Of a stretch of DNA of 17,645 nucleotides, positions 6,553 to 15,035 are shown one piece after another; the stretch's first letter is position 1, and every line of letters begins with the position of its first letter. The DNA is from Methanimicrococcus sp. GTDB lineage: Archaea; Halobacteriota; Methanosarcinia; Methanosarcinales; Methanosarcinaceae. Both the position numbers and the translations under genes were made by a program. The stretch is taken from contig WRDC01000016.1 of assembly GCA_009783635.1 (NCBI GenBank), positions 1-17,645 on the forward strand, in the 5' to 3' direction. The notes under the pieces are model-generated. The model saw only the letters and a list, made by a program, of their open reading frames with translations. It searched no databases and was not told the DNA's origin.

Positions 6553-6861
6553 TTATTTTCGAACAATTTCACTGCCGTGTTCCTCGATGGTATCCAACAG
6601 CCGTTTTAACTCTTCAAAATTTTCATTGAGCGTTTTTAAAAATTCTTCAACTTTATCGCCGGCAACAGCGCCTTGGGGCGACGCTTTGATCAGGTCGTTC
6701 TGTTCAAGAACGCGAAGCGAATAGCGCACTTTATGCGCTTGCATACCCGTTATTTCCGCCAATTTTAAAATACCGATCGGTCCCTGTTCAATAACGATTT
6801 TCAAAACCTGCGTATGGCGGTCAATCAATTCCAACTCGCTGCGAGCCTGGCCAAAAAGCAT
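6553..6861 (-). CDS. Winged-helix transcriptional regulator
   Basis: A 102-residue archaeal winged-helix DNA-binding protein. Residues 10-62 form the HTH (HTQVLKIVIEQGPIGILKLA, then ITGMQAHKVRYSLRVLEQND), with the wing around LIKASPQGAVAGD. The C-terminus (72-98) is a helix likely to mediate dimerisation. Small proteins of this type, with the KVRYSLRVLEQ recognition helix, are common in Methanosarcinales; the target genes are unknown. ATG 6861 is preceded on its strand by AGGT within 10 nt. It lies downstream of the FAH-family gene with a 99-bp gap and may have its own promoter. The stop is TAA. Confidence 0.85.
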   Translation of the reverse strand: MLFGQARSELELIDRHTQVLKIVIEQGPIGILKLAEITGMQAHKVRYSLRVLEQNDLIKASPQGAVAGDKVEEFLKTLNENFEELKRLLDTIEEHGSEIVRK

Positions 6862-6960
6862 AGAAATAACCTGATAACTGGAATTTTTAATTAAATGTAA
6901 ACTTAAAAGCTCTTACTGTTCTTAAAAGTGACTCTCATACAAAGATGACGGACTCCGTTG
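6862..6960 (-). promoter_or_regulatory. Promoter region of the winged-helix gene with repeated CTTAAAAG
   Basis: The 99-bp gap holds an AT-rich TTTAATTAAAA element near 6885-6895 and two identical CTTAAAAG octamers at 6902-6909 and 6921-6928, spaced 19 bp centre to centre. Repeated half-sites ahead of a winged-helix gene are consistent with autoregulation, but this is inference. Confidence 0.4.
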
Positions 6961-7737
6961 TTATTCCGCCGACACAACCGTATTTCTCAAAACGCCGACG
7001 CCTTCAATTTCAATTTCGACCGTGTCTCCGACCAGCAAGGCGCCGACGCCCGGCGGCGTTCCCGTCGCGATAATATCTCCCTTTTCAAGAGTCATCACGG
7101 AAGAAATAAAAGCAATCAGATTCGGGATCCCAAAGATAAATTCGCTTGTCGAAGAACTCTGCCTCACTTCTTCATTCTGACCGCGTATCACGCGGCAGGA
7201 AACAGATAAACGGCCGGGAGAAAGATTTTGCCGGCCCAGCTCTTCCGGCGTCACAATAAAAGGCCCGACAGGCGCGAATGTGTCAAAACTTTTGGCGCGC
7301 GTCCACTGACCGTCCGCTCGCTGAAGGTCACGAGCCGTCACATCATTAAAACAAGTGAAACCGAGGATATAATCAAAGGCGGAATCTGCGGAAACGTGCC
7401 GGCATTTTTTTCCGATAACAATACCAAGCTCCGCTTCATAGTCCACTTGTTCGCTTTCCGCCGGATACCGGATCAGTCCTTCGTGCGCTAAAACCGCGGA
7501 CGGCGGTTTTAAAAAAAGAATCGGATTCTTCGGGAGTTCCATATTCAATTCTTTGGCGTGGTCGGCATAGTTAAGACCGACGCAAACGATTTTAGAAGGA
7601 AGCGCGGGCGGCAGAATGAGAAGCGAAGAAAGCGGATATTCATCGTCCAGCTGCTGATAAACCGGATCGGGATAGACAATGCCGTCAAAAACCTCGCCCG
7701 AAAAAATAATATCATTGTATTGGAAACGGCCCAGCAT
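6961..7737 (-). CDS. Fumarylacetoacetate hydrolase (FAH) family protein
   Basis: A 258-residue FAH-superfamily enzyme, which in this family means a metal-dependent hydrolase or decarboxylase acting on 2-oxo acids with a 1,3-dicarbonyl. The substrate here is not known. Family signatures are clear: GLNYADHAKE (54-63), LFLKPPSAV (74-82), the metal-site motif DYEAELGIVIGK (E101, E103), FNDVTARDLQ (D132), and the C-terminal GDIIATGTPPGVG. The length is normal. I chose ATG 7737 because GGTGAT lies 4 nt before it on the minus strand. The longer GTG 7746 start uses part of that same site and has no ribosome site of its own. The gene begins 12 bp after orc1/cdc6 and is probably co-transcribed with it. 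The stop is TAA. Confidence 0.92.
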   Translation of the reverse strand: MLGRFQYNDIIFSGEVFDGIVYPDPVYQQLDDEYPLSSLLILPPALPSKIVCVGLNYADHAKELNMELPKNPILFLKPPSAVLAHEGLIRYPAESEQVDYEAELGIVIGKKCRHVSADSAFDYILGFTCFNDVTARDLQRADGQWTRAKSFDTFAPVGPFIVTPEELGRQNLSPGRLSVSCRVIRGQNEEVRQSSSTSEFIFGIPNLIAFISSVMTLEKGDIIATGTPPGVGALLVGDTVEIEIEGVGVLRNTVVSAE

Positions 7738-7749
7738 CTCAATCACCGT

Positions 7750-8865
7750 TTATTTTAAAAATTCGTTCAACTCTTCCTTCTTGAAACCCGAACGGATGAG
7801 CCGCGTTCGCCCTTTTGACCCTTTTCCCGAATAGTCGGCGGCCAGATGACCGGCGGAAATCATCTTGTTGACGATTTCATAAAAACGCGTGTACCCGATG
7901 CCGGTATGAGCACGGAATTTTTCATAAAGGTCGCCGGCGGAAATTTCTCCGGCGTCCGCCGCCTGAATCACCAGATATTTCTCATGGTCTGTCAGGACCG
8001 AGAAGACGCGGGACAAATAATGAGACCGGGAGGCAGCATAAGCTTTGTTGACATCCTCAACATCGATTTTCCGGGACGAACGCTTTTCGGCGTTGAAACC
8101 GGAACGTTTCATCAAGTCAATACCGACGCGCAAGTCACCGCTTTCGGCGACGTATTCCGTCATGCATTCGCGGACTTCATCGGACACAACGCCCAAAAAG
8201 AAGCCGCGGCGGATTCTGTCATCTAAAATGTCGTCAATTTCCGACCATTCATAACGCGGGAATTCAATTTCTTCCGGAAGAAAAACGGAACTGACGCGTT
8301 TGTCAAATCCGTAAATCACTTCGGGATCGTTGACAATCGCAATGACGCCGATTTTAGAGCCGGGGTATTGCTCATGAGCGCGGAGAAGCGAATACATGAC
8401 TTCATCGGCATGCCCTTCGTAAAAGAGATAATTGATATCGTCCAAAACCACAATCAAGACTTTGTCGGTGTCAATGAGTTTTTTGGCGATTTTGTCGAAA
8501 ATGCGGTTGAAAGAAACGCCTGACGCCGGCGGCGCGACATTTAAAACGCTTTTGTAAATGCGGGAAATGACGGCAAAGCGGGTGGAGTCGATTTGACAAT
8601 TGACTTTGACCGTTGTCGTTTTGTCGGTATGTTCCTTCAATTCGTCAAAAATTTTCATAGTGGCGCTGGTCTTTCCCGTGCCGGTCGGCCCGTAAAGAAG
8701 ACAGTTCAGGGGGCGGCCGCCGCGAACGGCGGGCTTTAACGCGTAACGGATAGAATTTAACTGATTGTCGCGGTGCGGGAAATAATCGGGCAGGTAATCC
8801 ATCTCAAAAACGTCCGGCTCCCGAAAAAGAGTTTCATCCCACATCAGCATATCTTTTTCCGTCAA
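7750..8865 (-). CDS. cdc6: Orc1/Cdc6 replication initiator
   Basis: ORC1-type AAA+ protein that binds archaeal replication origins and helps load the MCM helicase; 371 residues, normal for the family. Walker A is GPTGTGKTS, Walker B is VLIVVLDDINYL, sensor 1 is GVIAIVND and sensor 2 is SGDLRVGIDLMKRSG. The C-terminal winged helix (about 290-371) binds DNA. The start is TTG 8865; ATG 8850, five codons in, is the alternative and neither has a strong ribosome site. Relatives have a few residues before the MWDETLF motif, which favours the longer form slightly. It is the first gene of a minus-strand group with the FAH enzyme. Several archaea place an origin next to this gene, but no clear origin box is seen here. 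The stop is TAA. Confidence 0.95.
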   Translation of the reverse strand: MTEKDMLMWDETLFREPDVFEMDYLPDYFPHRDNQLNSIRYALKPAVRGGRPLNCLLYGPTGTGKTSATMKIFDELKEHTDKTTTVKVNCQIDSTRFAVISRIYKSVLNVAPPASGVSFNRIFDKIAKKLIDTDKVLIVVLDDINYLFYEGHADEVMYSLLRAHEQYPGSKIGVIAIVNDPEVIYGFDKRVSSVFLPEEIEFPRYEWSEIDDILDDRIRRGFFLGVVSDEVRECMTEYVAESGDLRVGIDLMKRSGFNAEKRSSRKIDVEDVNKAYAASRSHYLSRVFSVLTDHEKYLVIQAADAGEISAGDLYEKFRAHTGIGYTRFYEIVNKMISAGHLAADYSGKGSKGRTRLIRSGFKKEELNEFLK

Positions 8866-9165
8866 TGCGATTCACTTGCCTTTTTTTTCGTTTAATAAAT
8901 ATGAACCTGTTGTTTATTTTACCGAAGATTCGCCCGCAAAGCTGACTTCGGCGCCTTAGCTTTTATTTTATCTTTCAGAAAGGACTATATATTATATAAA
9001 GGCGGCATATAAGTAAAAAGACAGAGAATAAATGAACGAAAAAAGAATAAAAAAAGAAAAAGAATAAAAAAAACGAAACAGAATGAAAAAACGAAACAGA
9101 ATGAAAAAACGAAAAGAATGAAAAAGAATGAAAAATCAGGTACAATATTTCGGCGGGATTCGAAA
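8866..9165. promoter_or_regulatory. Divergent promoter region with purine-rich repeat leader
   Basis: The 300-bp region lies between divergent cdc6 and the CYTH/CHAD gene. A strong TATA box (TTATATAAA, 8992-9000) faces the plus-strand gene and predicts a start of transcription near 9022-9026, hence a leader of about 140 nt. That leader is almost purely A and G from about 9026 to 9130. It includes two tandem 18-bp units cgaaacagaatgaaaaaa (9074-9091 and 9092-9109) and several ATG triplets. A T8 run (8880-8888) and an inverted repeat ccgaag/cttcgg (8922-8927, 8946-8951) lie on the cdc6 side. I searched for origin recognition boxes by eye and found none that is convincing. Confidence 0.55.
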
Positions 9166-11991
9166 ATGGAAATTGAATATAAATTCGGAATAACAAAAGA
9201 CGGAACATTTGAATTCGTGTCAACGCTGACAAAGGCCGGCAATTATTTAATTACCGATAAATCGCGGCCGCAATTTACGGATGTTTTTTATGACACGCCT
9301 GATTTTTTGTTGTATTCTTTGGGATATTATTTAAGAAAGCGATATGAGGACGGCGTCACGGATGCCGAATGGACTTTAAAGCAGGCGGATACGTCAATGG
9401 CTGATGTCCACCGCCGCAAAGAATATAAGGAGAAACTGCCGGCGGAATCGGAACCCACCGACATTACGGATCCGGACATTCTGAAAATACTGATGACGTT
9501 GGCGGGGGATACGCCGCTGGTCCCTATTCTGACACTGGCGCAGGACCGTTTTTTTAAAACCGTTTACAAAGAGGGTTTGACAATGGAAAATGCAGACCTG
9601 TCTCTTCGGGAAAACGTTCTGGCAGACCTGTCCGTTGACTTGGTAATGTTGAAATTTTCCGAGCAGAAGCATATCTTTACAGAACTGGAAGTGGAACTCG
9701 TCAATGGCACGGAAAGCGATTTGGATGATTTTGTTGCTGTTCTGCGCAGTCTTCCGCGGCTTTGTGACGCGCTTTATATAAACCGCCTTTCGAAATTTGA
9801 ACGCGGGCTGGCTTTGTTTTTCAACCGCGATAAAATCGAAGGAACGACGGTTCACGGCTTTGAAAAAAAAATCGAGGCGGTCGGAGCCTCCAAAGAAGAC
9901 GATTCTGAAAATGAAACAGATTTTACCGAATTTGACTCATTCGACTCCGGCTTTTTAATGCCGCTCGAAAAAGCGGCGCTGATTCAGATATGTGAAAAAG
10001 AGTATACGGCAGACCCGACAGATTATTTCGGCAATACCGGTTTTTTAAAACAAACGGGCGTGTCCGGTATTTTTGGCCCGCGCAGCAGCGACCTTTTTTT
10101 CCAAAAAGCATCGATTCTGCTTGCGCTTGACAGCGGTATGTCTCTCGGATTTACGGCAATGACATACAATCTTCCCAAAAGCGATGTGCTGGCAATCCGC
10201 CACGCTTTCGAATTTGAACGGACGGATATTTTCCCGTTTGCGTTTGAAGCCGATGAAAATTCGGCTTACTGTTTCCAAAAACCGATTGCGGACGGAAAAT
10301 TTTGGACAAAGGAAGAACTGGCGGCCTATTACGGCATAAATCCGCGGCTTGCCGGCCTGAGAGTACAGAACGCTTCTCTTTTGTTCGAATTCATCGGCTC
10401 AGCCTACGGTTTATCCGAGAAGGACAAAACGGCTTTGGAAACGGTCGCGTATTTGAAAGGCATCGGAAAAGGCATTTCCGTTGAACGGAAAATCAACATT
10501 GCTGCCGATATCATTTTAACACATCCGGTCGAAGGCTTTTCTTTGAATGAACTGAAAATGATTGCCTTGATTTTTGTTTTGGATGAGATGCAGACAAAAT
10601 CTTCCAAGTCTTCAAAGAAAATCAGGAATATAACAAAGAAAATAAAGCAGACAATAATGAATGCCGGTTTCTTCGTACCGCCGGTATTCCAAAAGAAAGC
10701 GCTAATCCTGTCCGCTCTGCTTGAAATTCTTGGACCGGCGGAGGAGACACAGGACACTTTCAAAGAAATCACGGCGGCGGATGGTTATGAGAAAAGAGTT
10801 ATTGAAATTACATATCAAGCAAACTCGTCAAACTCATCAAACCCGTCAAACGATTCCCGAAAAATTGAAAAGGCGGAACTTGACTCCATAAACAACTTAA
10901 TCAATACCGCTTTTGACTTCTCGGTCCGCTTCAAAGAAACCGCCGGCCCTGATAAAAAAGCGGATAACAAAAGCAAAAAAGAATTGAAACTGAACAGGGA
11001 CACAAAGCTGAACGCTGACGACAGAATGGCTGACGCTTCCGAAAAAATCATCACGGCTCAATTTTTCGAAGCCGAAAAAGCGGAATCCGGCGTGATTTCG
11101 GCAAAAGATATCGAAGATGTGCACGATATGCGCGTCGCTCTTCGGAAAATCCGTTCGTCACTTATCATTTTCCGAAACTTCTTGGACCCCGTATGGCTGG
11201 ACAAAACGGAAGAAGGGATGAAGAAGACATTGTCCGTCCTCGGCGTTCTCCGCGATTTGGATGTTATTTTTGAAAAAACGGCGGCTTATCTGAAAAATGA
11301 AAATATGGACGCGTCCGTTATGTCCGTCTTCTACGAAACCGGCGCAAAAGACCGTCAGGGAGCTCATAAAGACGCGGTGGCTTATCTGATGTCCGATGAA
11401 TATGAAGCTTTCAAAAAGGAGTTGAAAGAGACGTTTGAAAGCGGTGTTTATCTCGGAACGCCGCGCATCAATAAAAAGGGAGATGTCGGGCCGGTCCGGA
11501 TCCGCGATGTTTTGCCGGTGATTTTATATGAAAAGGCGGCCGACGTTGTCGCTTATCATGAATGGCTGGACGGGCCGTTTATTTATGTGGATAAGCTTCA
11601 CCGCCTCCGCATTGCGGCGAAAAATTTCCGTTACACTCTGGACTTTTTCAAAGACTGTCTCGGGGACGCCGCCGGTCAGCTGATTAAGGAATTTAAAGAG
11701 CTTCAGGATATTTTGGGAAACTTCCATGACGCGGTTGTCGCGGTTGAAGTCATAGAATCGTATGTGGACCGTATCGAAGAAATGCGCGAGGAGGAGGCCG
11801 GTTCATCGGGAACTTCCAAAGACCGGCTGAAAGAAATCGAAAAGACGGTCAAAGCTCTCGGCAATTATAAAACCTTCCGAGAGCGGGAGCAAGAAATGCT
11901 TCTGCTCGCGTTCCGGAACAAATGGGAAGGAATGGACCGCCGTTTCTTCCATGAAAGGATTTCAAAAATTATCACGGAAGCCGGCTTCTGA
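9166..11991 (+). CDS. CYTH / HD-like / CHAD fusion protein
   Basis: A 941-residue fusion linked to polyphosphate metabolism. Residues 1-215 are a CYTH (triphosphate tunnel) domain beginning with the diagnostic ExExK (MEIEYKF), followed by a Tyr- and Arg-rich barrel (FYDTPDFLLYSLGYYLRKRY, then WTLKQAD). Residues about 265-500 resemble the C-terminal helical HD-type region of Ppx/GppA phosphatases (ILTHPVEGFSLNELKMIALI). The usual HD pair is replaced there (YLKGIGKGI), so that part is probably inactive. A Ser/Asn linker (SNSSNPSN) leads to a CHAD domain, about 640-935, with the conserved histidines H653 (VHDMRVALRKIR) and H812 (LHRLRIAAKNFRY). CHAD domains bind polyphosphate. I chose ATG 9166 because CYTH domains start at ExExK; ATG 9118 would add 16 charged residues from the repeat leader. 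Polyphosphate kinase lies nearby on the other strand. The stop is TGA. Confidence 0.88.
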   Translation: MEIEYKFGITKDGTFEFVSTLTKAGNYLITDKSRPQFTDVFYDTPDFLLYSLGYYLRKRYEDGVTDAEWTLKQADTSMADVHRRKEYKEKLPAESEPTDITDPDILKILMTLAGDTPLVPILTLAQDRFFKTVYKEGLTMENADLSLRENVLADLSVDLVMLKFSEQKHIFTELEVELVNGTESDLDDFVAVLRSLPRLCDALYINRLSKFERGLALFFNRDKIEGTTVHGFEKKIEAVGASKEDDSENETDFTEFDSFDSGFLMPLEKAALIQICEKEYTADPTDYFGNTGFLKQTGVSGIFGPRSSDLFFQKASILLALDSGMSLGFTAMTYNLPKSDVLAIRHAFEFERTDIFPFAFEADENSAYCFQKPIADGKFWTKEELAAYYGINPRLAGLRVQNASLLFEFIGSAYGLSEKDKTALETVAYLKGIGKGISVERKINIAADIILTHPVEGFSLNELKMIALIFVLDEMQTKSSKSSKKIRNITKKIKQTIMNAGFFVPPVFQKKALILSALLEILGPAEETQDTFKEITAADGYEKRVIEITYQANSSNSSNPSNDSRKIEKAELDSINNLINTAFDFSVRFKETAGPDKKADNKSKKELKLNRDTKLNADDRMADASEKIITAQFFEAEKAESGVISAKDIEDVHDMRVALRKIRSSLIIFRNFLDPVWLDKTEEGMKKTLSVLGVLRDLDVIFEKTAAYLKNENMDASVMSVFYETGAKDRQGAHKDAVAYLMSDEYEAFKKELKETFESGVYLGTPRINKKGDVGPVRIRDVLPVILYEKAADVVAYHEWLDGPFIYVDKLHRLRIAAKNFRYTLDFFKDCLGDAAGQLIKEFKELQDILGNFHDAVVAVEVIESYVDRIEEMREEEAGSSGTSKDRLKEIEKTVKALGNYKTFREREQEMLLLAFRNKWEGMDRRFFHERISKIITEAGF

Positions 11992-12154
11992 AAACCGGAC
12001 AGGCCGGAAAAATCAAATTTGCGGCAAAATTACAGCAAAATTACAGCAAAATTACAGCAAAATTACAGCAAAATTACAAAAAAATAAAAAGCGGAAGAAC
12101 AGATATTAAAATTTCATAAATTTCATTCAAATGTTTCAAACCTGTGGTGAACAC
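11992..12154 (+). promoter_or_regulatory. Spacer with phased 11-bp repeats ahead of the RHH-like gene
   Basis: Five 11-bp units (consensus agcaaaattac, 12023-12077) place an AAAA tract once per helical turn, the arrangement that bends DNA. AT-rich sequence with TATA-like runs follows (12078-12130). The ribosome site GGTGA (12146-12150) is 4 nt before ATG 12155. The stretch probably includes the promoter of the gene downstream. Confidence 0.6.
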
Positions 12155-12772
12155 ATGTCCCGAAAGAGCGATAAGAAAGGAAAACAAAACGCGAATTCAA
12201 ATAAAAGTCCGAAAAACGATGCCGACCGAAAGACCGGTCGGGAAGGGTACGGAAAAATTCGGGCGGAGCTTCCGAAAAATTTGCAGGAGCGTGTTGAATC
12301 GGAAAATAATCCCGATGAAATCATCGCGGAAGCGCTTTCAAATTATTACGGCGGCCGGCGTCTCAGAAACGAAATCGCCGTTCAAAAAGAAATCGATAAC
12401 AACATCATTGAAATTCAGCGCCGCCATATTTCCGACTTGAAAGAACAGCTGGTTGCGTCCAATAAAAATTATGAGGAATTGATGAAAACATATCAGGCGT
12501 ATATGTTTCAGGTTCAGCCGCTGATCGAAAACGCCAAACTTTCGGAAGCCGAGAGATTGGTCAAAATTTCAGCGCCCGGAGACGAAACGAAAGCCGAAAG
12601 CGAAAAAACGAAAACTGAAAACGAAAAAACGAAAGCCGAAAGCGAAGAAACGAAAAACGAAAGCGAAGAAACGAAAAACGAAAGCGAAGAAACAAAAAAC
12701 GAAAATGGCAAACGCGCAGAACCGGTGACGGCGCAGGCCAAAACTAAAAAATGGTATGAATTTTGGAAATGA
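12155..12772 (+). CDS. Ribbon-helix-helix-like protein with repeat tail
   Basis: A 205-residue protein of unknown role. Residues 1-32 are a polar Lys/Asn-rich tail. Residues 34-66 resemble a ribbon-helix-helix unit (KIRAELP strand, KNLQERVES helix, NPDEIIAEALSNYYGG helix), which would fit a small DNA-binding dimer. About 75-125 is a coiled coil. About 145-185 is a 7-residue repeat, ETKNESE-like, encoded by 21-bp units (12588-12705). The protein ends in the aromatic motif KKWYEFWK. The longer ATG 12131 start was rejected in favour of ATG 12155, which has GGTGA at the proper distance. Its location between the CHAD fusion and ppk1 hints at a link to polyphosphate, but there is no direct evidence. 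The stop is TGA. Confidence 0.78.
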   Translation: MSRKSDKKGKQNANSNKSPKNDADRKTGREGYGKIRAELPKNLQERVESENNPDEIIAEALSNYYGGRRLRNEIAVQKEIDNNIIEIQRRHISDLKEQLVASNKNYEELMKTYQAYMFQVQPLIENAKLSEAERLVKISAPGDETKAESEKTKTENEKTKAESEETKNESEETKNESEETKNENGKRAEPVTAQAKTKKWYEFWK

Positions 12773-12857
12773 GGAAAAATTCATTCCGTTGTTTTAATTG
12801 ATTTTTTTCGTGAGTCTGAACTTTTTTTCAATCCGTTACAGAATTAGGCGCCGCTTT
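12773..12857. terminator. Convergent terminator region before ppk1
   Basis: The short gap between the plus-strand RHH-like gene and the end of ppk1 contains two T-runs (12801-12808 and 12821-12828), fitting U-rich termination of the plus-strand transcript. No strong hairpin is visible. Confidence 0.5.
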
Positions 12858-15035
12858 TTACAATTCCCATTCATCTTGATTTTTCGTCATCCAGTCTTGA
12901 GAGTCCAAGGTTTCGGCGTCTCCGGGTTTTTCGGCGCGGACAAATGAACCGTCCGGCAAGCCGATACGCAACTTAACATTGTCTTCCATGTGTTTTGCCA
13001 AAATGACGTCCTTGATTTTCCGGAGATAAGCTTCATTGACGGGGAACAGGATTTCAACGCGCCTGTCCAAATTTCGCTGCATCAGGTCAGCGCTGCCGAG
13101 ATACATTTCCTCATTGCCGTTGTTATAGAAATAATAGGCGCGGGTGTGTTCCAAAAACCGGCCGACAATGGAAGTGACGCGGATGTTGTCGCTGTAACCA
13201 AAAAAGCGGGGGCGGATGCAGCTGATGCCGCGGACCTGAAGGTCGATGCGAACGCCCGCGATGGAAGCTTTATACAGCTCTGTTATACATTCGGGGTCCA
13301 CCAACGAATTGAGCTTAAAGAGGATGTAACCGTTCCCGTATTCTTTATGATTCTCAACCTCGCGGCGGATTTTGCCGATCAGCGCGCCGCGCATCATACT
13401 CGGCGCCACGAGAAGTTTCTTGTAATTCTTTTTGCGGGAATAGCCCGTTAAAGCATTGAACAAATCCACCACGTCTTGGCCGATGACCGGGTCCGCCGTA
13501 AAATATTCAAAATCCGTGTAAATTTTAGCCGTGGCGGCGTTATAATTGCCGGTGCTCATGTGGATGTAAGGAATAATGTCCTTCTTCTCCTGACGAAGCA
13601 CGAGGCAAATTTTCGCGTGCGTTTTCACATTCGGAACGCCGTAAACAACGTGAATGTTGGAGTGCTCCAGCTCTTTGGCTTTGGCAACGTTGTTCTCTTC
13701 ATCGAACCGGGCTTTCAGTTCGATAAAAACAAGAACATGCTTGCCGTTGTCGGCCGCATCTTTCAAATACTGAATAATTTTGGACTTTTTATCAACGCGG
13801 TAAAGCGTGATTTTAATTGCGAAAACGTTCGGGTCGACAGAAGCGGCCTGAACAAAATCAATCAGGCTGCTGAAACTGTCGTACGGGCGGTAAACAAGCA
13901 CATCCCTCTTTTTGATTTTTGAAAAGATATTTTCCTTCTTGGAAGTTTTCAAATATTCTTTCTTTTTCGGCGTGAAAGAAGGATATTTAAGATCCTGCCG
14001 GCCGATGTCATAAATCTCGGAAACCGAAGACAATCCGACGGGCGATGTCAATGCTTCCACTTGTGTTGAGGGCAATTTGAGGTTTTCCAAAAGGATTTTT
14101 AAAACGAAATCGGACATACCTTTATCAATTTCCAAACGCAGCGGTATTCCGAAATATTTGGTTCCTGATTTCTTTTCAATGGATTTCATTAAATTGTAGT
14201 CGCCGTCTTCATCCAAACCCAAATCGCCGTCGCGAGTGACCCTAAAAGCGTGCGCTTCCAGAATATCCTGTTCGGGAAAAACCATTCCCAAGTTTTGAAT
14301 GATGAGGTCATCGACCCAAATGAAATTGAATTTGTCCGTTTTTCCGGAAGCCATATTGCTTTCGGTTTTACCGGATTTCAAATCTTCTTTGGACGGCACC
14401 TGAACCAAACGTTTAATGGTGGACGGGATTTTAAGGCGGACAAAAATGCGGCCGTAAGAAACATCTGAAATAATGACGGCTAAATTGACGCTTTGGTTGG
14501 TGATGTACGGAAACGGGTGGCTGGCATCGTAAGCCAAAGGCGTCAGCAGCGGAAAGATTGTTTTTTGGAACAATTGATTCACATATTCAACCTGAAAGTC
14601 TTCCAATTCCGAAAATTCCAATATGCGAATATTTTCTTTTGCCAGCTCCGGCACCAGTATATTGCTCCAGCAGTGTTCCATCCGTTCCAGTTTTGTGGGA
14701 AGCGCGGCATAAATCCTCTGCATTTCCGAATAGGAGCGGCCTTCCCCAAAGCTTATGCTTTCTTCCAAAACACTTTTGTGGACGTTTGGGATCCGAACCA
14801 TATAGTATTCATCTAAATTGCTCGCAAAAATCGATAAGAACCGGACACGTTCCAGAAGCGGATTCGTTGCATCCAACGCTTCTTCCATGACGCGGTCATT
14901 GAAATAAAGCCAACTGAAATCCCTGTCAATATACAAGTCGGGATCAATGGGGCGGGTAATATCCCCAAAATCCGGCATTACCGGCTCGGAAGACGGAACG
15001 GCCTCTTCGGGGGAACGGATCGGAACTGAATTCAT
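12858..15035 (-). CDS. ppk1: Polyphosphate kinase 1
   Basis: Transfers the terminal phosphate of ATP to a growing polyphosphate chain, reversibly; cytoplasmic. 725 residues, close to the family length. The N-terminal domain begins near residue 33 (LYIDRDFSWLYFNDRVMEEA, then LSIFASNLDEYYMVRI). Both catalytic-domain signatures are present: KTHAKICLV with H473 as the likely phosphorylated histidine, and IHMSTGNYN with H492. The second half has the HTRAYYFYNNGNEEMYLGSA motif and RNLDRRVEILFPV. Residues 1-30 are an extension rich in Pro, Ser and Glu. ATG 15035 has no strong ribosome site, but nothing better is nearby. It converges on the CHAD fusion and RHH-like genes, placing chain synthesis beside a polyphosphate-binding protein. 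The stop is TAA. Confidence 0.97.
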   Translation of the reverse strand: MNSVPIRSPEEAVPSSEPVMPDFGDITRPIDPDLYIDRDFSWLYFNDRVMEEALDATNPLLERVRFLSIFASNLDEYYMVRIPNVHKSVLEESISFGEGRSYSEMQRIYAALPTKLERMEHCWSNILVPELAKENIRILEFSELEDFQVEYVNQLFQKTIFPLLTPLAYDASHPFPYITNQSVNLAVIISDVSYGRIFVRLKIPSTIKRLVQVPSKEDLKSGKTESNMASGKTDKFNFIWVDDLIIQNLGMVFPEQDILEAHAFRVTRDGDLGLDEDGDYNLMKSIEKKSGTKYFGIPLRLEIDKGMSDFVLKILLENLKLPSTQVEALTSPVGLSSVSEIYDIGRQDLKYPSFTPKKKEYLKTSKKENIFSKIKKRDVLVYRPYDSFSSLIDFVQAASVDPNVFAIKITLYRVDKKSKIIQYLKDAADNGKHVLVFIELKARFDEENNVAKAKELEHSNIHVVYGVPNVKTHAKICLVLRQEKKDIIPYIHMSTGNYNAATAKIYTDFEYFTADPVIGQDVVDLFNALTGYSRKKNYKKLLVAPSMMRGALIGKIRREVENHKEYGNGYILFKLNSLVDPECITELYKASIAGVRIDLQVRGISCIRPRFFGYSDNIRVTSIVGRFLEHTRAYYFYNNGNEEMYLGSADLMQRNLDRRVEILFPVNEAYLRKIKDVILAKHMEDNVKLRIGLPDGSFVRAEKPGDAETLDSQDWMTKNQDEWEL

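Noticed and set aside
8866..9165. Replication origin next to cdc6
   Set aside because: The location is suggestive and the DNA is AT-rich, but I found no repeated origin recognition boxes; a genome-wide GC-skew analysis would be needed.
9118..9165. Upstream ATG start for the CHAD fusion
   Set aside because: It adds 16 residues translated from the purine repeat; the CYTH signature begins at the ATG at 9166.
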